Source of the DNA: Perspicuibacillus lycopersici
Lineage (GTDB): Bacteria; Bacillota; Bacilli; Bacillales; Caldibacillaceae
Length of the DNA: 64,000 nucleotides
Direction: 5' to 3'
Assembly: GCF_025660475.1 (NCBI RefSeq)
Contig: NZ_JAOUSF010000002.1
Span: 434,001 to 498,000, forward strand
Part shown: piece by piece, positions 42,442-52,442 of the stretch
Layout of the letters: each line of letters starts with the position of its first letter
Numbering within the stretch: the first letter of the stretch is position 1
Made by a program: the position numbers and the translations under genes
Notes under the pieces: generated by a model
The model's input: only the letters and a program-made list of their open reading frames with translations
Databases searched by the model: none
Told to the model about the DNA's origin: nothing

Positions 42442-42798
42442 ATGAAAAAAATATTATTAGCCGATGATTCGCACTTCATGAGATCTTGGTTAAAAAGAAT
42501 TCTGAACGAGAATAATAAAAACCTTATCTTTTTTGAAGCCGAAAATGGATGTAGTGCTGTGCAAATGTATAAACAGCATGCACCTAATGTAGTACTATTG
42601 GATATTACGATGCCGGTTATAAATGGTTTGGAAGCACTAACAGAAATTATTCGTTTTGATCAAAAAGCAAAGATTGTCATGTGCTCTTCTCTTGGACAAG
42701 AAGCGTTAATTTTGGATTCCATAAAAATGGGGGCTAAAGATTTTGTTATTAAGCCTAATTTTCATAATTTAGTATCAATCGTTAATAAATACCTCTAG
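42442..42798 (+). CDS. Stand-alone CheY-like response regulator receiver
   Basis: 118 residues from ATG at 42442, behind AAGG; a TTG six bases upstream is less well placed. It is a complete receiver domain: acidic pair Asp8-Asp9 in LLADDS, phospho-acceptor Asp54 in VVLLDITMP, Ser82 and Lys104 in FVIKP. There is no output domain, as in CheY. No chemotaxis or kinase gene is nearby. A c-di-GMP riboswitch sits in its leader, which makes it a likely link between c-di-GMP and motility or another kinase-driven system. Confidence 0.93.
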   Translation: MKKILLADDSHFMRSWLKRILNENNKNLIFFEAENGCSAVQMYKQHAPNVVLLDITMPVINGLEALTEIIRFDQKAKIVMCSSLGQEALILDSIKMGAKDFVIKPNFHNLVSIVNKYL

Positions 42799-43199
42799 CG
42801 GGATTGGGGAAGTTTTCATTTTTCAAAATGGGAATTATACTTAATCAGTCTTAAAAACTATAGGCGGTTTATGATAAGTTTCTTCCTTTAATAACTATCA
42901 AGCATTCCAGACATGTAGACAGATAATCCTGTGAATAGGAGAAATAAACAAACGAGCAATTAACTACTTCCAGTGCTTATTTAAATATATTATGGATTGA
43001 GATATGAACTTCCATAATTGGATTTGTCGAATTTTATTGTTCCTTATTTTTCCAAATGCTGTCTTTACAAGGATGAAAGAAGTTTCAAACAAACGTTTGT
43101 TTGAAAAATTCTGTTGAAAAATGCGAGGAATGGTTTGAGTGGTAATATCTAGGCTGTTCGATTAGCTCGCTACCCAATTTATTGTCTGCTATCGAAAGG
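42799..43199. other. 401-bp gap with a 24-bp perfect palindrome
   Basis: No gene is seen. A perfect 24-bp palindrome at 43083-43106 has the core CAAACGTTTG extended to AACAAACGTTTGTT and beyond. The same core and flanks occur near 17.97 and 24.68 kb. Here it lies between convergent genes, so it is not an obvious promoter operator. Confidence 0.5.
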
Positions 43200-43424
43200 T
43201 TAGTTCAGCTGGCGATACAAATCTTGAATGGCAAGGTCAATCGCCTCTTGCTTATCTTTACTCTCGCCTTGACCAGCAAGCTCTACTTCGTCTTCCTGTT
43301 CAAATCTCGTAAATGCGACAAAGGATTGATCCTCCATTGTAAAAACTTCCACACAGATGGATACGTTTTTCTCATTAACAAAAGTAAAAGTCTCTAATTC
43401 CGATGGTTTTGGATTCATATACAT
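43200..43424 (-). CDS. Hypothetical small protein
   Basis: 74 residues; ATG at 43424 is 9 nt behind AGGAGGT. The sequence MYMNPKPSELETFTFVNEKN, VFTMEDQSFVAFTRFEQEDE and a C-terminal helix KQEAIDLAIQDLYRQLN suggests a small soluble alpha/beta protein. The family is not recognised. Confidence 0.7.
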   Translation of the reverse strand: MYMNPKPSELETFTFVNEKNVSICVEVFTMEDQSFVAFTRFEQEDEVELAGQGESKDKQEAIDLAIQDLYRQLN

Positions 43425-43617
43425 TATCAATTACCTCCTGAATATATAATCATTAAAGTTAATTAATTCTCTCTTGGAAAAATAAGGAACTTTGCTTGTG
43501 AGGAGAAATTTATGTTTTGTAATTTAATGAAAAACACGAATTAAAGTAGTAGAGAAATACATATATGGTTTTGGAAAAATCAGATGACAACCAATGGTAG
43601 ACTAGGTTTCCATTTGA

Positions 43618-44088
43618 TTAGTATCGATGTGCAAGCCATTCTGTCGAATGGTATTTACTATTATTCAAATATTGAACTCGTGTGCTGTTAACATAGTCGG
43701 AAACCGTAGCTGTGTTTATTACTATGTTGCTTTCTTTCATATCAAGATAATGGAATAGTACGCTTTTAGCATTTTGTAAGCTTATATAGCATTTAGGATT
43801 CCGATAGTTTTCATCTCTATCCCCTAACAAAGGAAGGTTCTTATAATCTTCTGGGGTGGCGGGGATATGGAAATAATAATCTTCTATTTTAACTAGTACA
43901 TGTTTTTTGTTTGGAAATCTTGGATTCATGGAATTATGTAATCCAATCTTTGTAGCTAAACCTTCATTCAATAGTTTCTTAATCACCCTATATTTTAATG
44001 TATAAAGATTGTTCGGATCAGTTGCAGCTTTTGCATTCGAGTTGATCTTATAAATAGCACATGCAAGTTCTCTAATTTTTGAGTCCAT
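43618..44088 (-). CDS. ykyB: YkyB-like protein
   Basis: 156 residues. LACAIYKINSNAKAATDPNN, LYTLKYRVIKKLL, KIGLHNSMNPRFPNKKHVLV, DYYFHIPATPEDYKNLP and YRNPKCYISLQNAK reproduce the YkyB-family pattern (in B. subtilis about 150 residues). The divergent C-terminal 35 residues are less conserved. Function is unknown. A predicted promoter at 44405-44433 would give a leader of about 310 nt. Confidence 0.82.
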   Translation of the reverse strand: MDSKIRELACAIYKINSNAKAATDPNNLYTLKYRVIKKLLNEGLATKIGLHNSMNPRFPNKKHVLVKIEDYYFHIPATPEDYKNLPLLGDRDENYRNPKCYISLQNAKSVLFHYLDMKESNIVINTATVSDYVNSTRVQYLNNSKYHSTEWLAHRY

Positions 44089-44531
44089 TAACGAAACTAC
44101 ACACTCCTTACGATTAAAAAGTATAGAATAGTCATTTACTCATTACATTCACTTGGCGGATGCTTGTATTCTCAAGTGCTAAATGTACTTTTAAACAATC
44201 CTTTGTTATTAAAAAAAGGTCGAACAGAATAAATAAGGCAAAAGGAAATGGAATTTGCTTTCTTACGAGAAATAAGGAACCATTGATTTTCGGAATATCA
44301 TTGTTTAGGGAAAGGTAAATACGGGACGAAATCATCGCAATTCAAAGAGATTGCAACGGGGGTAAGCGATGAAACAAGGCAATCTATCTTGTATCACATG
44401 TTGTATTTTACCATAATTATAATATTTTTACAATTGTTTTATATGGAATTTTTTATTATTTATAGAAAAATTAGTTATATTTAATTAGCCATGCGAGAAT
44501 GAACTATTCATTACATACTCTCTACTTAGCT
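44089..44531 (-). promoter_or_regulatory. Upstream region of the YkyB-like gene
   Basis: On the minus strand TTGTAA (44433-44428), 17 bp, TAAAAT (44410-44405) is a good promoter. The predicted leader can fold with CATCGC/GCGATG and GCAAT/ATTGC arms near 44330-44372. An open frame at 44132-44335 has no ribosome site and is not called as a gene. Confidence 0.4.
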
Positions 44532-44597
44532 AAAAAAATAGATTGCAGATAAGGTTGTTCAATGCTACCTTATTTTGTAGCCGCTTATCCACAATCT
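44532..44597 (-). terminator. Terminator of the polysaccharide operon
   Basis: On the minus strand AGATTGTGGATAAG pairs with CTTATCTGCAATCT with one internal mismatch, followed by ATTTTTTT. It lies about 45 nt after the UDP-glucose dehydrogenase stop. Confidence 0.8.
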
Positions 44598-44642
44598 ATT
44601 ATAAGATTCTACTATTCTTGACAGAACATGAACTTTTTTTAC

Positions 44643-45809
44643 TTAATCTCTACTAAAAATATCTCTAGTATATACTTTGTCTTCTACTTCTTTTAATTCT
44701 TCAGACAATCTATTCGCAACAATAACATCCGAAACTTTCTTAAATTCTTCAAAATCATTAATTACACGAGAATTAAAGAAGGTTTCCTCTGAAAGTGCTG
44801 GTTCATAGACTACTACTTCAATTCCTTTTGCTTTAATACGTTTCATCACGCCTTGAATAGAAGACTGTCTGAAGTTATCCGAATCCATTTTCATAGTTAA
44901 TCTAAAGATACCTACTACTTTTGGTTGACGTTTTATGATCATATCTGCCACATGGTCTTTTCTAGTACGGTTAGCATCAACAATTGCTGCCATGATGTTA
45001 TTAGGTACGTCTTCATAGTTTGCTAGTAATTGTTTAGTATCTTTAGGTAGACAATAACCACCATAGCCAAAGGAAGGATTGTTATAATGTGTTCCGATTC
45101 TAGGATCGAGTCCAACACCGTCGATAATTTGTTTCGTATCTAGTCCTCTTATTTCAGCATACGTATCTAATTCATTAAAGTAGGCAACACGCAGTGCTAA
45201 ATAAGTATTGGCAAATAGTTTAATAGCTTCCGCTTCCGTTGGATTAGTAAATAATACAGGAATATCCTCTTTAATCGCTCCTTGAACTAAAAGGTCGGCA
45301 AATACTTTCGCTCTCTCGGACTGTTCCCCAACTACGATTCTAGAAGGATATAAATTATCATACAATGCTTTACCTTCTCGTAAAAACTCTGGGGAAAAGA
45401 TAATATTGTCTGTTTCAAATTTCTCTTTAATCTTCTCCGTATAACCAACTGGTACTGTTGATTTAATAACCATTACTGCATCTGGATTGATAGATAGTAC
45501 ATTCGCAATAACTGCTTCTACTGTTCTCGTATTAAAGTAGTTTTTCTCTGGATCATAGTTAGTAGGAGTGGAGATTATTACATATTCTGCGTCTTTGTAT
45601 GCTAGAAAATTATCTGTTGTTGCTGTTAAATTTAAATCCTTTGAGGAAAGATATTCCTCAATTTCATTGTCAATGATAGGGGATCTTTTGTTATTGATCA
45701 TATCTACTTTGTCTTTTATTATATCAAGCGCAATAACATCGTTGTGTTGGGCTAATAAAATCGCATTTGATAGTCCTACATAACCTGTTCCTGCAATTGT
45801 AATTTTCAT
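44643..45809 (-). CDS. UDP-glucose 6-dehydrogenase (nucleotide-sugar dehydrogenase)
   Basis: 388 residues. The N-terminal NAD fold is [20 protein letters not shown]; the middle has [14 protein letters not shown] and FSPEFLREG; the catalytic Cys lies in [15 protein letters not shown]. The C-terminal nucleotide-binding half is complete ([20 protein letters not shown]). It oxidises UDP-glucose, or a related nucleotide sugar, to the uronic acid in two NAD-dependent steps. It is the last gene of the surface polysaccharide cluster and suggests an acidic repeat unit. The start follows AAGGATG. Confidence 0.93.
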   Translation of the reverse strand: MKITIAGTGYVGLSNAILLAQHNDVIALDIIKDKVDMINNKRSPIIDNEIEEYLSSKDLNLTATTDNFLAYKDAEYVIISTPTNYDPEKNYFNTRTVEAVIANVLSINPDAVMVIKSTVPVGYTEKIKEKFETDNIIFSPEFLREGKALYDNLYPSRIVVGEQSERAKVFADLLVQGAIKEDIPVLFTNPTEAEAIKLFANTYLALRVAYFNELDTYAEIRGLDTKQIIDGVGLDPRIGTHYNNPSFGYGGYCLPKDTKQLLANYEDVPNNIMAAIVDANRTRKDHVADMIIKRQPKVVGIFRLTMKMDSDNFRQSSIQGVMKRIKAKGIEVVVYEPALSEETFFNSRVINDFEEFKKVSDVIVANRLSEELKEVEDKVYTRDIFSRD

Positions 45810-45909
45810 TTTTGTTCATCCTTCTTTCAAAGAAAGCATTTAATAGTTTGCTGTTAAAAATGAATTGTAAATATCCCACTAATGAACTAATTATATTCAT
45901 TACAGAAAC

Positions 45910-46929
45910 TTAAACATTATATTGTTTTTGAAAATAATTCTGATACTCTCCTGTAATAATTTGCTCCCACCATTCTTTATTATCTTGATACCATTGAATA
46001 GTTTGGGCAATACCTGTTTCAAATGTGTAAGTTGGTTTCCATCCTAATTGTTCTAATTTAGTTGGATCAATAGCATAACGTTTATCATGTCCCAAACGAT
46101 CTTGGACAAATTCAATTAGATCCTCAGATTTACCAAGGGTACTTATTATTGTTTTTACTACTGCTAAGTTTGTCCTTTCATTATGTCCACCAACATTATA
46201 TACCTCACCATTTGTACCTTTATGCAAGACTAAGTCAATAGCAGCACAGTGGTCAAAAACATGTAACCAATCACGAATATTCCTACCATCACCATAAACC
46301 GGAACCTTCTGATTGTTTAATACCCGAGATATGGTTAATGGAATTAACTTTTCAGGAAAATGGTATGGACCATAGTTATTTGAGCAGCGTGTTATGTTAA
46401 TAGGTAAACCATATGTTTCATGATATGCACGTACTAATAAGTCAGATGATGCCTTACTGGCACTATACGGACTATTGGGTTGTAGTGGAGTTTCTTCAGT
46501 AAAAAATGTTTTAGGATCGAAATCCAATTCTCCATATACCTCATCCGTCGAAACATGGACAAACTTGGTTACATTTACTAGTTTCGCTGCTTCTAATAAT
46601 ACTTGAGTTCCTAATACATTCGTACGAACAAATATCTCTGGTTCTGTAATAGAACGATCCACATGGCTCTCTGCCGCAAAATGTACTACATAATCAAACT
46701 TTTCTTTTTCAAAAAGAGAAAGGATTGTTTCACGGTCTGCAATGTCAGCTTTAACAAAATAATAATTATCCTTTTTTTCAATATTACGATGTTTTGTTAG
46801 GTCTCCTGCATAGGTTAATAAATCTAAATTGTAAATATCATAACCAGGATATTTATTAACCATATACTGTACGAAGTTTCCTCCGATAAATCCTGCACCA
46901 CCAGTTACTAATACTTTCTTCTTTGCCAC
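45910..46929 (-). CDS. rfbB: dTDP-glucose 4,6-dehydratase
   Basis: 339 residues, GTG start directly after the rfbD stop. It is a short-chain dehydrogenase fold with VTGGAGFIGGNFVQYMV, HFAAESHVDRS, STDEVYGEL, YSASKASSDLLVRAY (catalytic YxxxK) and NNYGPYHFPEKLIP. It converts dTDP-glucose to dTDP-4-keto-6-deoxyglucose, the second step of dTDP-L-rhamnose synthesis. It belongs to the rfbACDB set. Confidence 0.97.
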   Translation of the reverse strand: MAKKKVLVTGGAGFIGGNFVQYMVNKYPGYDIYNLDLLTYAGDLTKHRNIEKKDNYYFVKADIADRETILSLFEKEKFDYVVHFAAESHVDRSITEPEIFVRTNVLGTQVLLEAAKLVNVTKFVHVSTDEVYGELDFDPKTFFTEETPLQPNSPYSASKASSDLLVRAYHETYGLPINITRCSNNYGPYHFPEKLIPLTISRVLNNQKVPVYGDGRNIRDWLHVFDHCAAIDLVLHKGTNGEVYNVGGHNERTNLAVVKTIISTLGKSEDLIEFVQDRLGHDKRYAIDPTKLEQLGWKPTYTFETGIAQTIQWYQDNKEWWEQIITGEYQNYFQKQYNV

Positions 46930-47784
46930 TTATTTCACCTCTTGTTTTAAATCCTTCAAGTATCTACCAACAGCATCCTGCCAAGTTGGTAATGGAGTAA
47001 AGCCACAATCCTGGAGCTTTTGCTTGTCCATTTTTGAATTTTTTGGACGTAACGCACGAGTTGGGTATTCTTCTGTATGGATGGTATTTACTTTAGCATT
47101 AACTCTTGCCTGTCTAAAAATTTCCTTGGCAAATTCTGCCCAACTACAGTATCCATCATTTGTTGCATGATATATACCATATTTTTCACTTTGAATCATT
47201 TCTATTAATAGTTTAGCTAAATCTAAAGTATAAGTTGGTGAACCTATCTGATCACCAACCACACTTAATTCGTTACGAGACTCTGCTAACCTAAGCATGG
47301 TCTTAACAAAATTATTACCATTGATTCCAAATACCCAAGATATTCGAACAATAAACCAATTATCTAATAGTTTTTGTACTATTTGTTCACCTTCATATTT
47401 TGTCAAGCCATAATACCCAACCGGATCGGGTTGATCTGTTTCTCTAAATGGTGATTCTCCTTTACCATTAAAGACATAATCTGTGCTGATATACATAAAT
47501 TTGGCTTTTATTACTTTCGCAGCCTTAGCTAGATTATTCGTGCCTTCAACATTTACATTCCAGCAAGTACTCATATCATCCTCTGCACTATCAACAGCGG
47601 TATATGCCGCGCAGTGTATAATTGCATCTGGCTTCATTTCTTTAACCTTTTGAAAGACTTCTTCTTTGTTTGTAATATCTAAATCTTTTGAACCAACCCC
47701 CACCATTTTAAGACCAGTTTCAAAACCTATCTTTACTACATCAAAGCCAAGTTGGCCAGTAAAGCCAGTTACCAATATTTTCAT
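46930..47784 (-). CDS. rfbD: dTDP-4-dehydrorhamnose reductase
   Basis: The frame opens at 47844 inside rfbC, but ATG at 47784 (MKILVTGFTGQLG) follows GGGGAG, giving 284 residues. The Rossmann start, AAYTAVDSAEDD, STDYVFNGKG, YYGLTKYEGE (YxxxK) and RISWVFGINGNNFVKTM are the RfbD hallmarks. It reduces dTDP-4-keto-L-rhamnose to dTDP-L-rhamnose with NADPH. It starts 4 nt after the rfbC stop. Confidence 0.96.
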   Translation of the reverse strand: MKILVTGFTGQLGFDVVKIGFETGLKMVGVGSKDLDITNKEEVFQKVKEMKPDAIIHCAAYTAVDSAEDDMSTCWNVNVEGTNNLAKAAKVIKAKFMYISTDYVFNGKGESPFRETDQPDPVGYYGLTKYEGEQIVQKLLDNWFIVRISWVFGINGNNFVKTMLRLAESRNELSVVGDQIGSPTYTLDLAKLLIEMIQSEKYGIYHATNDGYCSWAEFAKEIFRQARVNAKVNTIHTEEYPTRALRPKNSKMDKQKLQDCGFTPLPTWQDAVGRYLKDLKQEVK

Positions 47785-47788
47785 CCCA

Positions 47789-48349
47789 TTACTCCCCAAA
47801 TCTAAAATTGTTTTCAGCATCCTCAAGCAAGGGAGAATTCTCATCTTTGGCTGATAATACAGGAGGTCGATTTATTGGCCACTTAATGCTTATAGTAGGA
47901 TCATTCCATTTAATTCCTCTATCGCATTCTGGAAAGTATAACTCGTCTACTTTATATTGTACTTCTACATTTTCTGTTAATGTCATAAAACCATGTGCAA
48001 ACCCCTTTGGAATTAACAATTGCTTTTTATTTTCAGCAGATAATTCAATCCCAAACCATTTTCCGTAGGTAGGACTCCCTTTTCGAATATCAACTGCTAC
48101 ATCATAGATAGCTCCTCTTATGCAACGTACAAGTTTTGTCTGTGCCTTTGGATTTAATTGGTAATGTAATCCTCTTAATGTGCCTTTCTCTGCAGAAAAT
48201 GATTGGTTGTCTTGAACAAATACTAAATTGATTCCGGCTTCCAAAAAATCCGCTTCATTATAGGTTTCCATAAACCACCCTCTGTGGTCACCAAAAACAG
48301 CGGGTTCTACAACCATAACACCTTCTAAATTAGTCTTAGTAAATTTCAC
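47789..48349 (-). CDS. rfbC: dTDP-4-dehydrorhamnose 3,5-epimerase
   Basis: 186 residues, GTG start behind GGAG. A cupin-fold epimerase with PAVFGDHRGWFMETYNEADF, FVQDNQSFSAEKGTLRGLHY (catalytic His in RGLHY) and IPKGFAHGFMTLTENVEVQY. It carries out the third step of dTDP-rhamnose synthesis. The order here is rfbA-rfbC-rfbD-rfbB. Confidence 0.96.
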   Translation of the reverse strand: MKFTKTNLEGVMVVEPAVFGDHRGWFMETYNEADFLEAGINLVFVQDNQSFSAEKGTLRGLHYQLNPKAQTKLVRCIRGAIYDVAVDIRKGSPTYGKWFGIELSAENKKQLLIPKGFAHGFMTLTENVEVQYKVDELYFPECDRGIKWNDPTISIKWPINRPPVLSAKDENSPLLEDAENNFRFGE

Positions 48350-48368
48350 CTTTCTCCACTTCTTTCAA

Positions 48369-49247
48369 CTAATATTTAATTTGGCCATTTGCAACTTTCA
48401 TTAAATATTGCCCATATCCAGTTTTGCTTAATTTTTCCGCAGATTCCCATAGCTGTTCCTTCGAAATCCATCCATTAATAAAAGCTATTTCTTCTGGAGC
48501 GCAAATCTTAATGCCTTGATGTTCTTCAACCGTCTTAACAAAGTTTGTAGCTTCCACTAAACTTTGATGTGTACCTGTATCCAACCAAGTATAGCCTCGT
48601 CCTAATAGTTCCACATCTATTTCTCCAAGTTTTAAATAAGCCTCGTTAATAGAGGTTATTTCCAATTCACCTCGGACAGATGGTTCTACCATCTTTGCAA
48701 TATCAACTACCCTATTATCGTAAAAATATAAACCAGTAATTGCATAATTGGATTTCGGCACTTCCGGCTTTTCCTCAACACTAATAACTTTACCTGTATT
48801 ATCAAACTCTACAACACCGAAACGATGAGGATCTTGTACGTGATATCCGAAAACAGTAGCACCTCTTTTTTTGTTTGAAGCTCTTTGAAGTTTTTTCCTC
48901 ATTCCACTACCGTAATAAATATTATCACCCAAGATCATAGCAACAGACTCATTACCTATAAATTCTTGGGCAATTAAAAAAGCCTGTGCTAGTCCATCTG
49001 GACTTGGCTGAATTTTATACTCTAAATTGATACCAAATTGTTTACCATCTCCTAATAAAGAACGGAAGCGCGGGGTGTCTTCAGGTGTAGAAATTATCAA
49101 TATATCTTGTATTCCTGCTAACATTAAAGTAGATAATGGATAGTAAATCATAGGTTTATCGTATACCGGTAAGAGTTGTTTACTTGTTACCATTGTTAGT
49201 GGATACAATCTTGTACCACTACCACCTGCTAGTATAATTCCCTTCAT
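48369..49247 (-). CDS. rfbA: Glucose-1-phosphate thymidylyltransferase
   Basis: 292 residues, start behind AAGGAGAT. The nucleotidyltransferase signature [39 protein letters not shown] and the C-terminal [20 protein letters not shown] are those of RmlA. It makes dTDP-glucose from dTTP and glucose 1-phosphate, the first step toward dTDP-rhamnose. A gap of about 440 bp separates it from wzx, so the rhamnose genes may have their own promoter. Confidence 0.97.
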   Translation of the reverse strand: MKGIILAGGSGTRLYPLTMVTSKQLLPVYDKPMIYYPLSTLMLAGIQDILIISTPEDTPRFRSLLGDGKQFGINLEYKIQPSPDGLAQAFLIAQEFIGNESVAMILGDNIYYGSGMRKKLQRASNKKRGATVFGYHVQDPHRFGVVEFDNTGKVISVEEKPEVPKSNYAITGLYFYDNRVVDIAKMVEPSVRGELEITSINEAYLKLGEIDVELLGRGYTWLDTGTHQSLVEATNFVKTVEEHQGIKICAPEEIAFINGWISKEQLWESAEKLSKTGYGQYLMKVANGQIKY

Positions 49248-49690
49248 ATTATCTATCTCCTTAAATTAATTTACAAACCTTAAAACCTATAAAAATAAAT
49301 GATTATAATTACTATTTGTAATATAATAAAACAATTATTATTATTTCACCAAACTGCATATAAGTATAGAAGGGATTAATTTTGGAAAGAAAAACATCAT
49401 TACTGTCTAAACAAAACTTCGATTTTCAAATAAATAATCGGTTATATATCAAAATTAGGAGAAGATACACTTATTAATCCGATTACTAATCAGTCCTTTC
49501 CATATGCATGCCTTTTGCACTTCATTAAAAATATTCTTTAACTTTCCTGAGAGAAGGTTTCTTTAGTTATATGACCTCATTTCCTCTTTAATTAATTTCA
49601 TCGCAAATAAGATGGAGGTCAGTTGGACGTTAACTGAATATGCATAAATTACTGTCTACTATCTAAAGATACAACCAATCAAAACTGTTC
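49248..49690 (-). other. 443-bp A/T-rich gap between wzx and rfbA
   Basis: No gene and no clear terminator are seen. TGACCTC and GAGGTCA (about 40 bp apart, near 49567-49615) and CAGTT/AACTG could form hairpins. The A/T-rich part next to rfbA may hold a promoter, but no strong pair of boxes stands out. Confidence 0.4.
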
Positions 49691-51157
49691 TTATCTTTTT
49701 CTTGCTTTTAGAAGTATTTTATTAATTACGTTATATATATTGAACATCCCTGGATTAATACGGTTATATAGGAAAATAAGCAGACATAGTACTATCAAAT
49801 ATACTCCGCCAGCCAAGAATATTTTAATCATGAGAGATGCAACAGTGTGTAACTCAGGTATTCTAAATTCTCTAAATGTGACAAACATCAAAACTCCAGC
49901 TATAATAAATGGACTTGCCTCGTATACATATTTTTTTATATCCAGTTTCTTTGAAACAGCCATGATTTGTACTACACAAACACTTATTTCTGCTATTAAT
50001 GTCCCAATTGCTGCTCCTATAGATTGGAACTGCGGTATTAAAAGGTAATTAGCTATCAAATTTGTTCCTGCACCAACAAATACTGAAATGATATACACTC
50101 TGTCCATCCTTTGTGGAATAAGGTACTGTGTACGTATAACATTGGCAAATGACATAAAAATGCAACTAGGTAACAACACATAAAACAAACTAATGCATTT
50201 TTCAAAACCATCTCCATAGAATAACGGAACAAATTGATTAGCGATTGTCATTATTCCAAATCCAATGGAAGTTGATAAAAACATCACAAATATGATTGAT
50301 TTATTAATCAAACCATTTGCCTCATCGTTCCTTGTTCCGTTAGAATATAAATTAGCCATTCTTGGAAGCATAACTGTTCCTAAGGAATTTACCAAAGCAA
50401 CCGGAATCTTGATAATCTTTTCGCTGCTTTCATAAAATCCAACCTCTTTACTTCCCACCATACTGCCTAGCATTATTTTATCCATGGTATTATATAAACT
50501 AACAGCAACTACTGGTATAAACAAAATAAGATTTGGCTTTATGTGTTGACTAATATCTTTCCATTTCGGAATTACTATATCAATACGCGATTTAATACCT
50601 AGCCACAGAAATAACTGACTTAAAGAAGCTCCCAAACTTAAAATTAACGTATACTTCCATGTGTCGTTATCTGCATTAACAAAAATGAAAATACAAATTG
50701 TTGTAACTATTTTTATGATAAAATCTCTAATTACTGTAAGCCTGAACTCTTCCAATCCGGCAAAAAACCAAGTAATATCAATACCTGCTGAAATTACGTA
50801 TAATACAAGTATATAAGCAAGTGTTTTATTTGTTGCAAACCCTTGTACATAGATAACATATAATCCTGTAAAGAGTATTAACATCAATATTTGCATGACG
50901 AATATGCTGAAAAAGGTTTGAGATAATTTGGCTCTATCATCCCTCAGTGACGCAACTATTCTGTTTCCATAGTTGTTCAGTCCAAGTTTAATAAATAGCA
51001 TAAAGTAATATGCAATAGAAAAAGCATAACTATATTCCCCTATTCCATCTGCACCGAGTACCCTTGAAACATAGGGTGTTGTAATAACAGGAATAACAAT
51101 TGCAGCTATTTGATATATGGAATTATAAATAAAATTCAATTTTATATTTTGACTCAT
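49691..51157 (-). CDS. Oligosaccharide flippase (Wzx)
   Basis: 488 residues with about 12-14 membrane spans. The N-terminus NFIYNSIYQIAAIVIPVITT then PYVSRVLGADGIGEYSYAFS is typical of polysaccharide-transporter (MATE-like) flippases. It should move lipid-linked repeat units across the membrane for polymerisation by the Wzy protein encoded immediately upstream. The start follows GGAGACGGTGA. Confidence 0.92.
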   Translation of the reverse strand: MSQNIKLNFIYNSIYQIAAIVIPVITTPYVSRVLGADGIGEYSYAFSIAYYFMLFIKLGLNNYGNRIVASLRDDRAKLSQTFFSIFVMQILMLILFTGLYVIYVQGFATNKTLAYILVLYVISAGIDITWFFAGLEEFRLTVIRDFIIKIVTTICIFIFVNADNDTWKYTLILSLGASLSQLFLWLGIKSRIDIVIPKWKDISQHIKPNLILFIPVVAVSLYNTMDKIMLGSMVGSKEVGFYESSEKIIKIPVALVNSLGTVMLPRMANLYSNGTRNDEANGLINKSIIFVMFLSTSIGFGIMTIANQFVPLFYGDGFEKCISLFYVLLPSCIFMSFANVIRTQYLIPQRMDRVYIISVFVGAGTNLIANYLLIPQFQSIGAAIGTLIAEISVCVVQIMAVSKKLDIKKYVYEASPFIIAGVLMFVTFREFRIPELHTVASLMIKIFLAGGVYLIVLCLLIFLYNRINPGMFNIYNVINKILLKARKR

Positions 51158-51181
51158 TTTTCACCGTCTCCAAATCACCTA

Positions 51182-52390
51182 TTAACGAAACTTTAAGGGA
51201 TTAAAATAGGTTTCTCCAAGCAGTTGGCACTCACGTGATATCCTTGATGCAACAGAAAATAAAATAATTATTTGCGGATAATTCAAAATTTCTGTGCTTG
51301 AAATTATATTAAATGCAACCATTGCAATTACCATAAGTGCTACTATTCCGTGTTTATTATATTTTCTCAGGCATTTAATCAAATAAACCTGTGCTCCTAC
51401 AAAAAGAATTAGCGATATTACACCGCCATTTAATACTAGTTGCAAATAGAAATTATGACTATGGGTTGCACTATACATACCTAACAATCCAGCTAATTCC
51501 CCTTGTTCTATAACACCGTATCCTACTAACCAGTTTTTGGATATTAAATTTATAGCATTTTCCCAAATTATTACCCTATTAGAAAAAGTTAAATCCTTAC
51601 CCAATACTCCTACTATCAACCAGTTGAACATTTGCAAGTATTTAGTAAAAAATACAATCATAAGCATGCCCGCCAATGAAAAACCTAACATAATCTTAGG
51701 GTTAATAACTTTACGTAAAAACGGCAGAAAGTAAAGAATCAAAATAATTGCAACACCAATCAATGCTGTTGAAGATCCTTTAATGACCAAGTTTATAATG
51801 CAACCTATTATAAGTGCTAATGATCTTCTCCAATTTTTTGTAACATTCCCATATAAGATAGCTATCCATGTCGCAGGAAATAACCATAATAAAAAGTTAG
51901 TATTATATCCTAAAAACCATTCACTAGATAAACCATAAGCTATAGATTTAAAACCGTACATTCTATCTGGAAATACTATAAGTGTTAACACGTTTATATA
52001 TATACATAGTTCTACGTGAAGCATCAATACTTTTGAGACTACTTTCATATTTTCGCCAAATATGTACACTACATATAATGTACATATAATTAATAGCATA
52101 CTGTGCAGACTATCCAATATCTCTGCACCATTGATCATAGTTGCGATAAAAATCCAGAGCTCTGAAAAAATTAATAATTTCATCGCTCTGTGCATTTTTA
52201 ATTTTCTCTTTATCATTGCTAAAATCGCATATACATATAGAAAAAATTCTGAAGCATCATATAACCTAGCGAGAAATACTCCAAAGTACCCAACACTAAT
52301 GCTGCTTGGCTGAAAACATGGCATAAGTAGGAAAAAGAGAAGTATATAATTAACTGAAATTATCTTGCTACCAATTTTTACTCTTGTCAT
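51182..52390 (-). CDS. O-antigen/EPS polymerase (Wzy-like)
   Basis: About 402 residues; ATG at 52390 (MTRVKIGSKI) has better ribosome-site spacing than the one at 52402. There are about ten membrane spans and a large outer loop, with the O-antigen-ligase-type segment NWLVGYGVIEQGELAGLLGM and SATHSHNFYLQLVLNGGVIS, whose His residues are typical. Sequence identity within this family is always low, so the call rests on topology and position next to wzx. It should link repeat units outside the membrane. Confidence 0.85.
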   Translation of the reverse strand: MTRVKIGSKIISVNYILLFFLLMPCFQPSSISVGYFGVFLARLYDASEFFLYVYAILAMIKRKLKMHRAMKLLIFSELWIFIATMINGAEILDSLHSMLLIICTLYVVYIFGENMKVVSKVLMLHVELCIYINVLTLIVFPDRMYGFKSIAYGLSSEWFLGYNTNFLLWLFPATWIAILYGNVTKNWRRSLALIIGCIINLVIKGSSTALIGVAIILILYFLPFLRKVINPKIMLGFSLAGMLMIVFFTKYLQMFNWLIVGVLGKDLTFSNRVIIWENAINLISKNWLVGYGVIEQGELAGLLGMYSATHSHNFYLQLVLNGGVISLILFVGAQVYLIKCLRKYNKHGIVALMVIAMVAFNIISSTEILNYPQIIILFSVASRISRECQLLGETYFNPLKFR

Positions 52391-52442
52391 GCCATATCCC
52401 ATTCCTTTTTCGATGTTCGATACTCATAATTTAACTTGTTCC

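Noticed and set aside
44132-44335. 67-residue minus-strand ORF as a gene upstream of ykyB
   Set aside because: It has no ribosome site and lies in a leader region.
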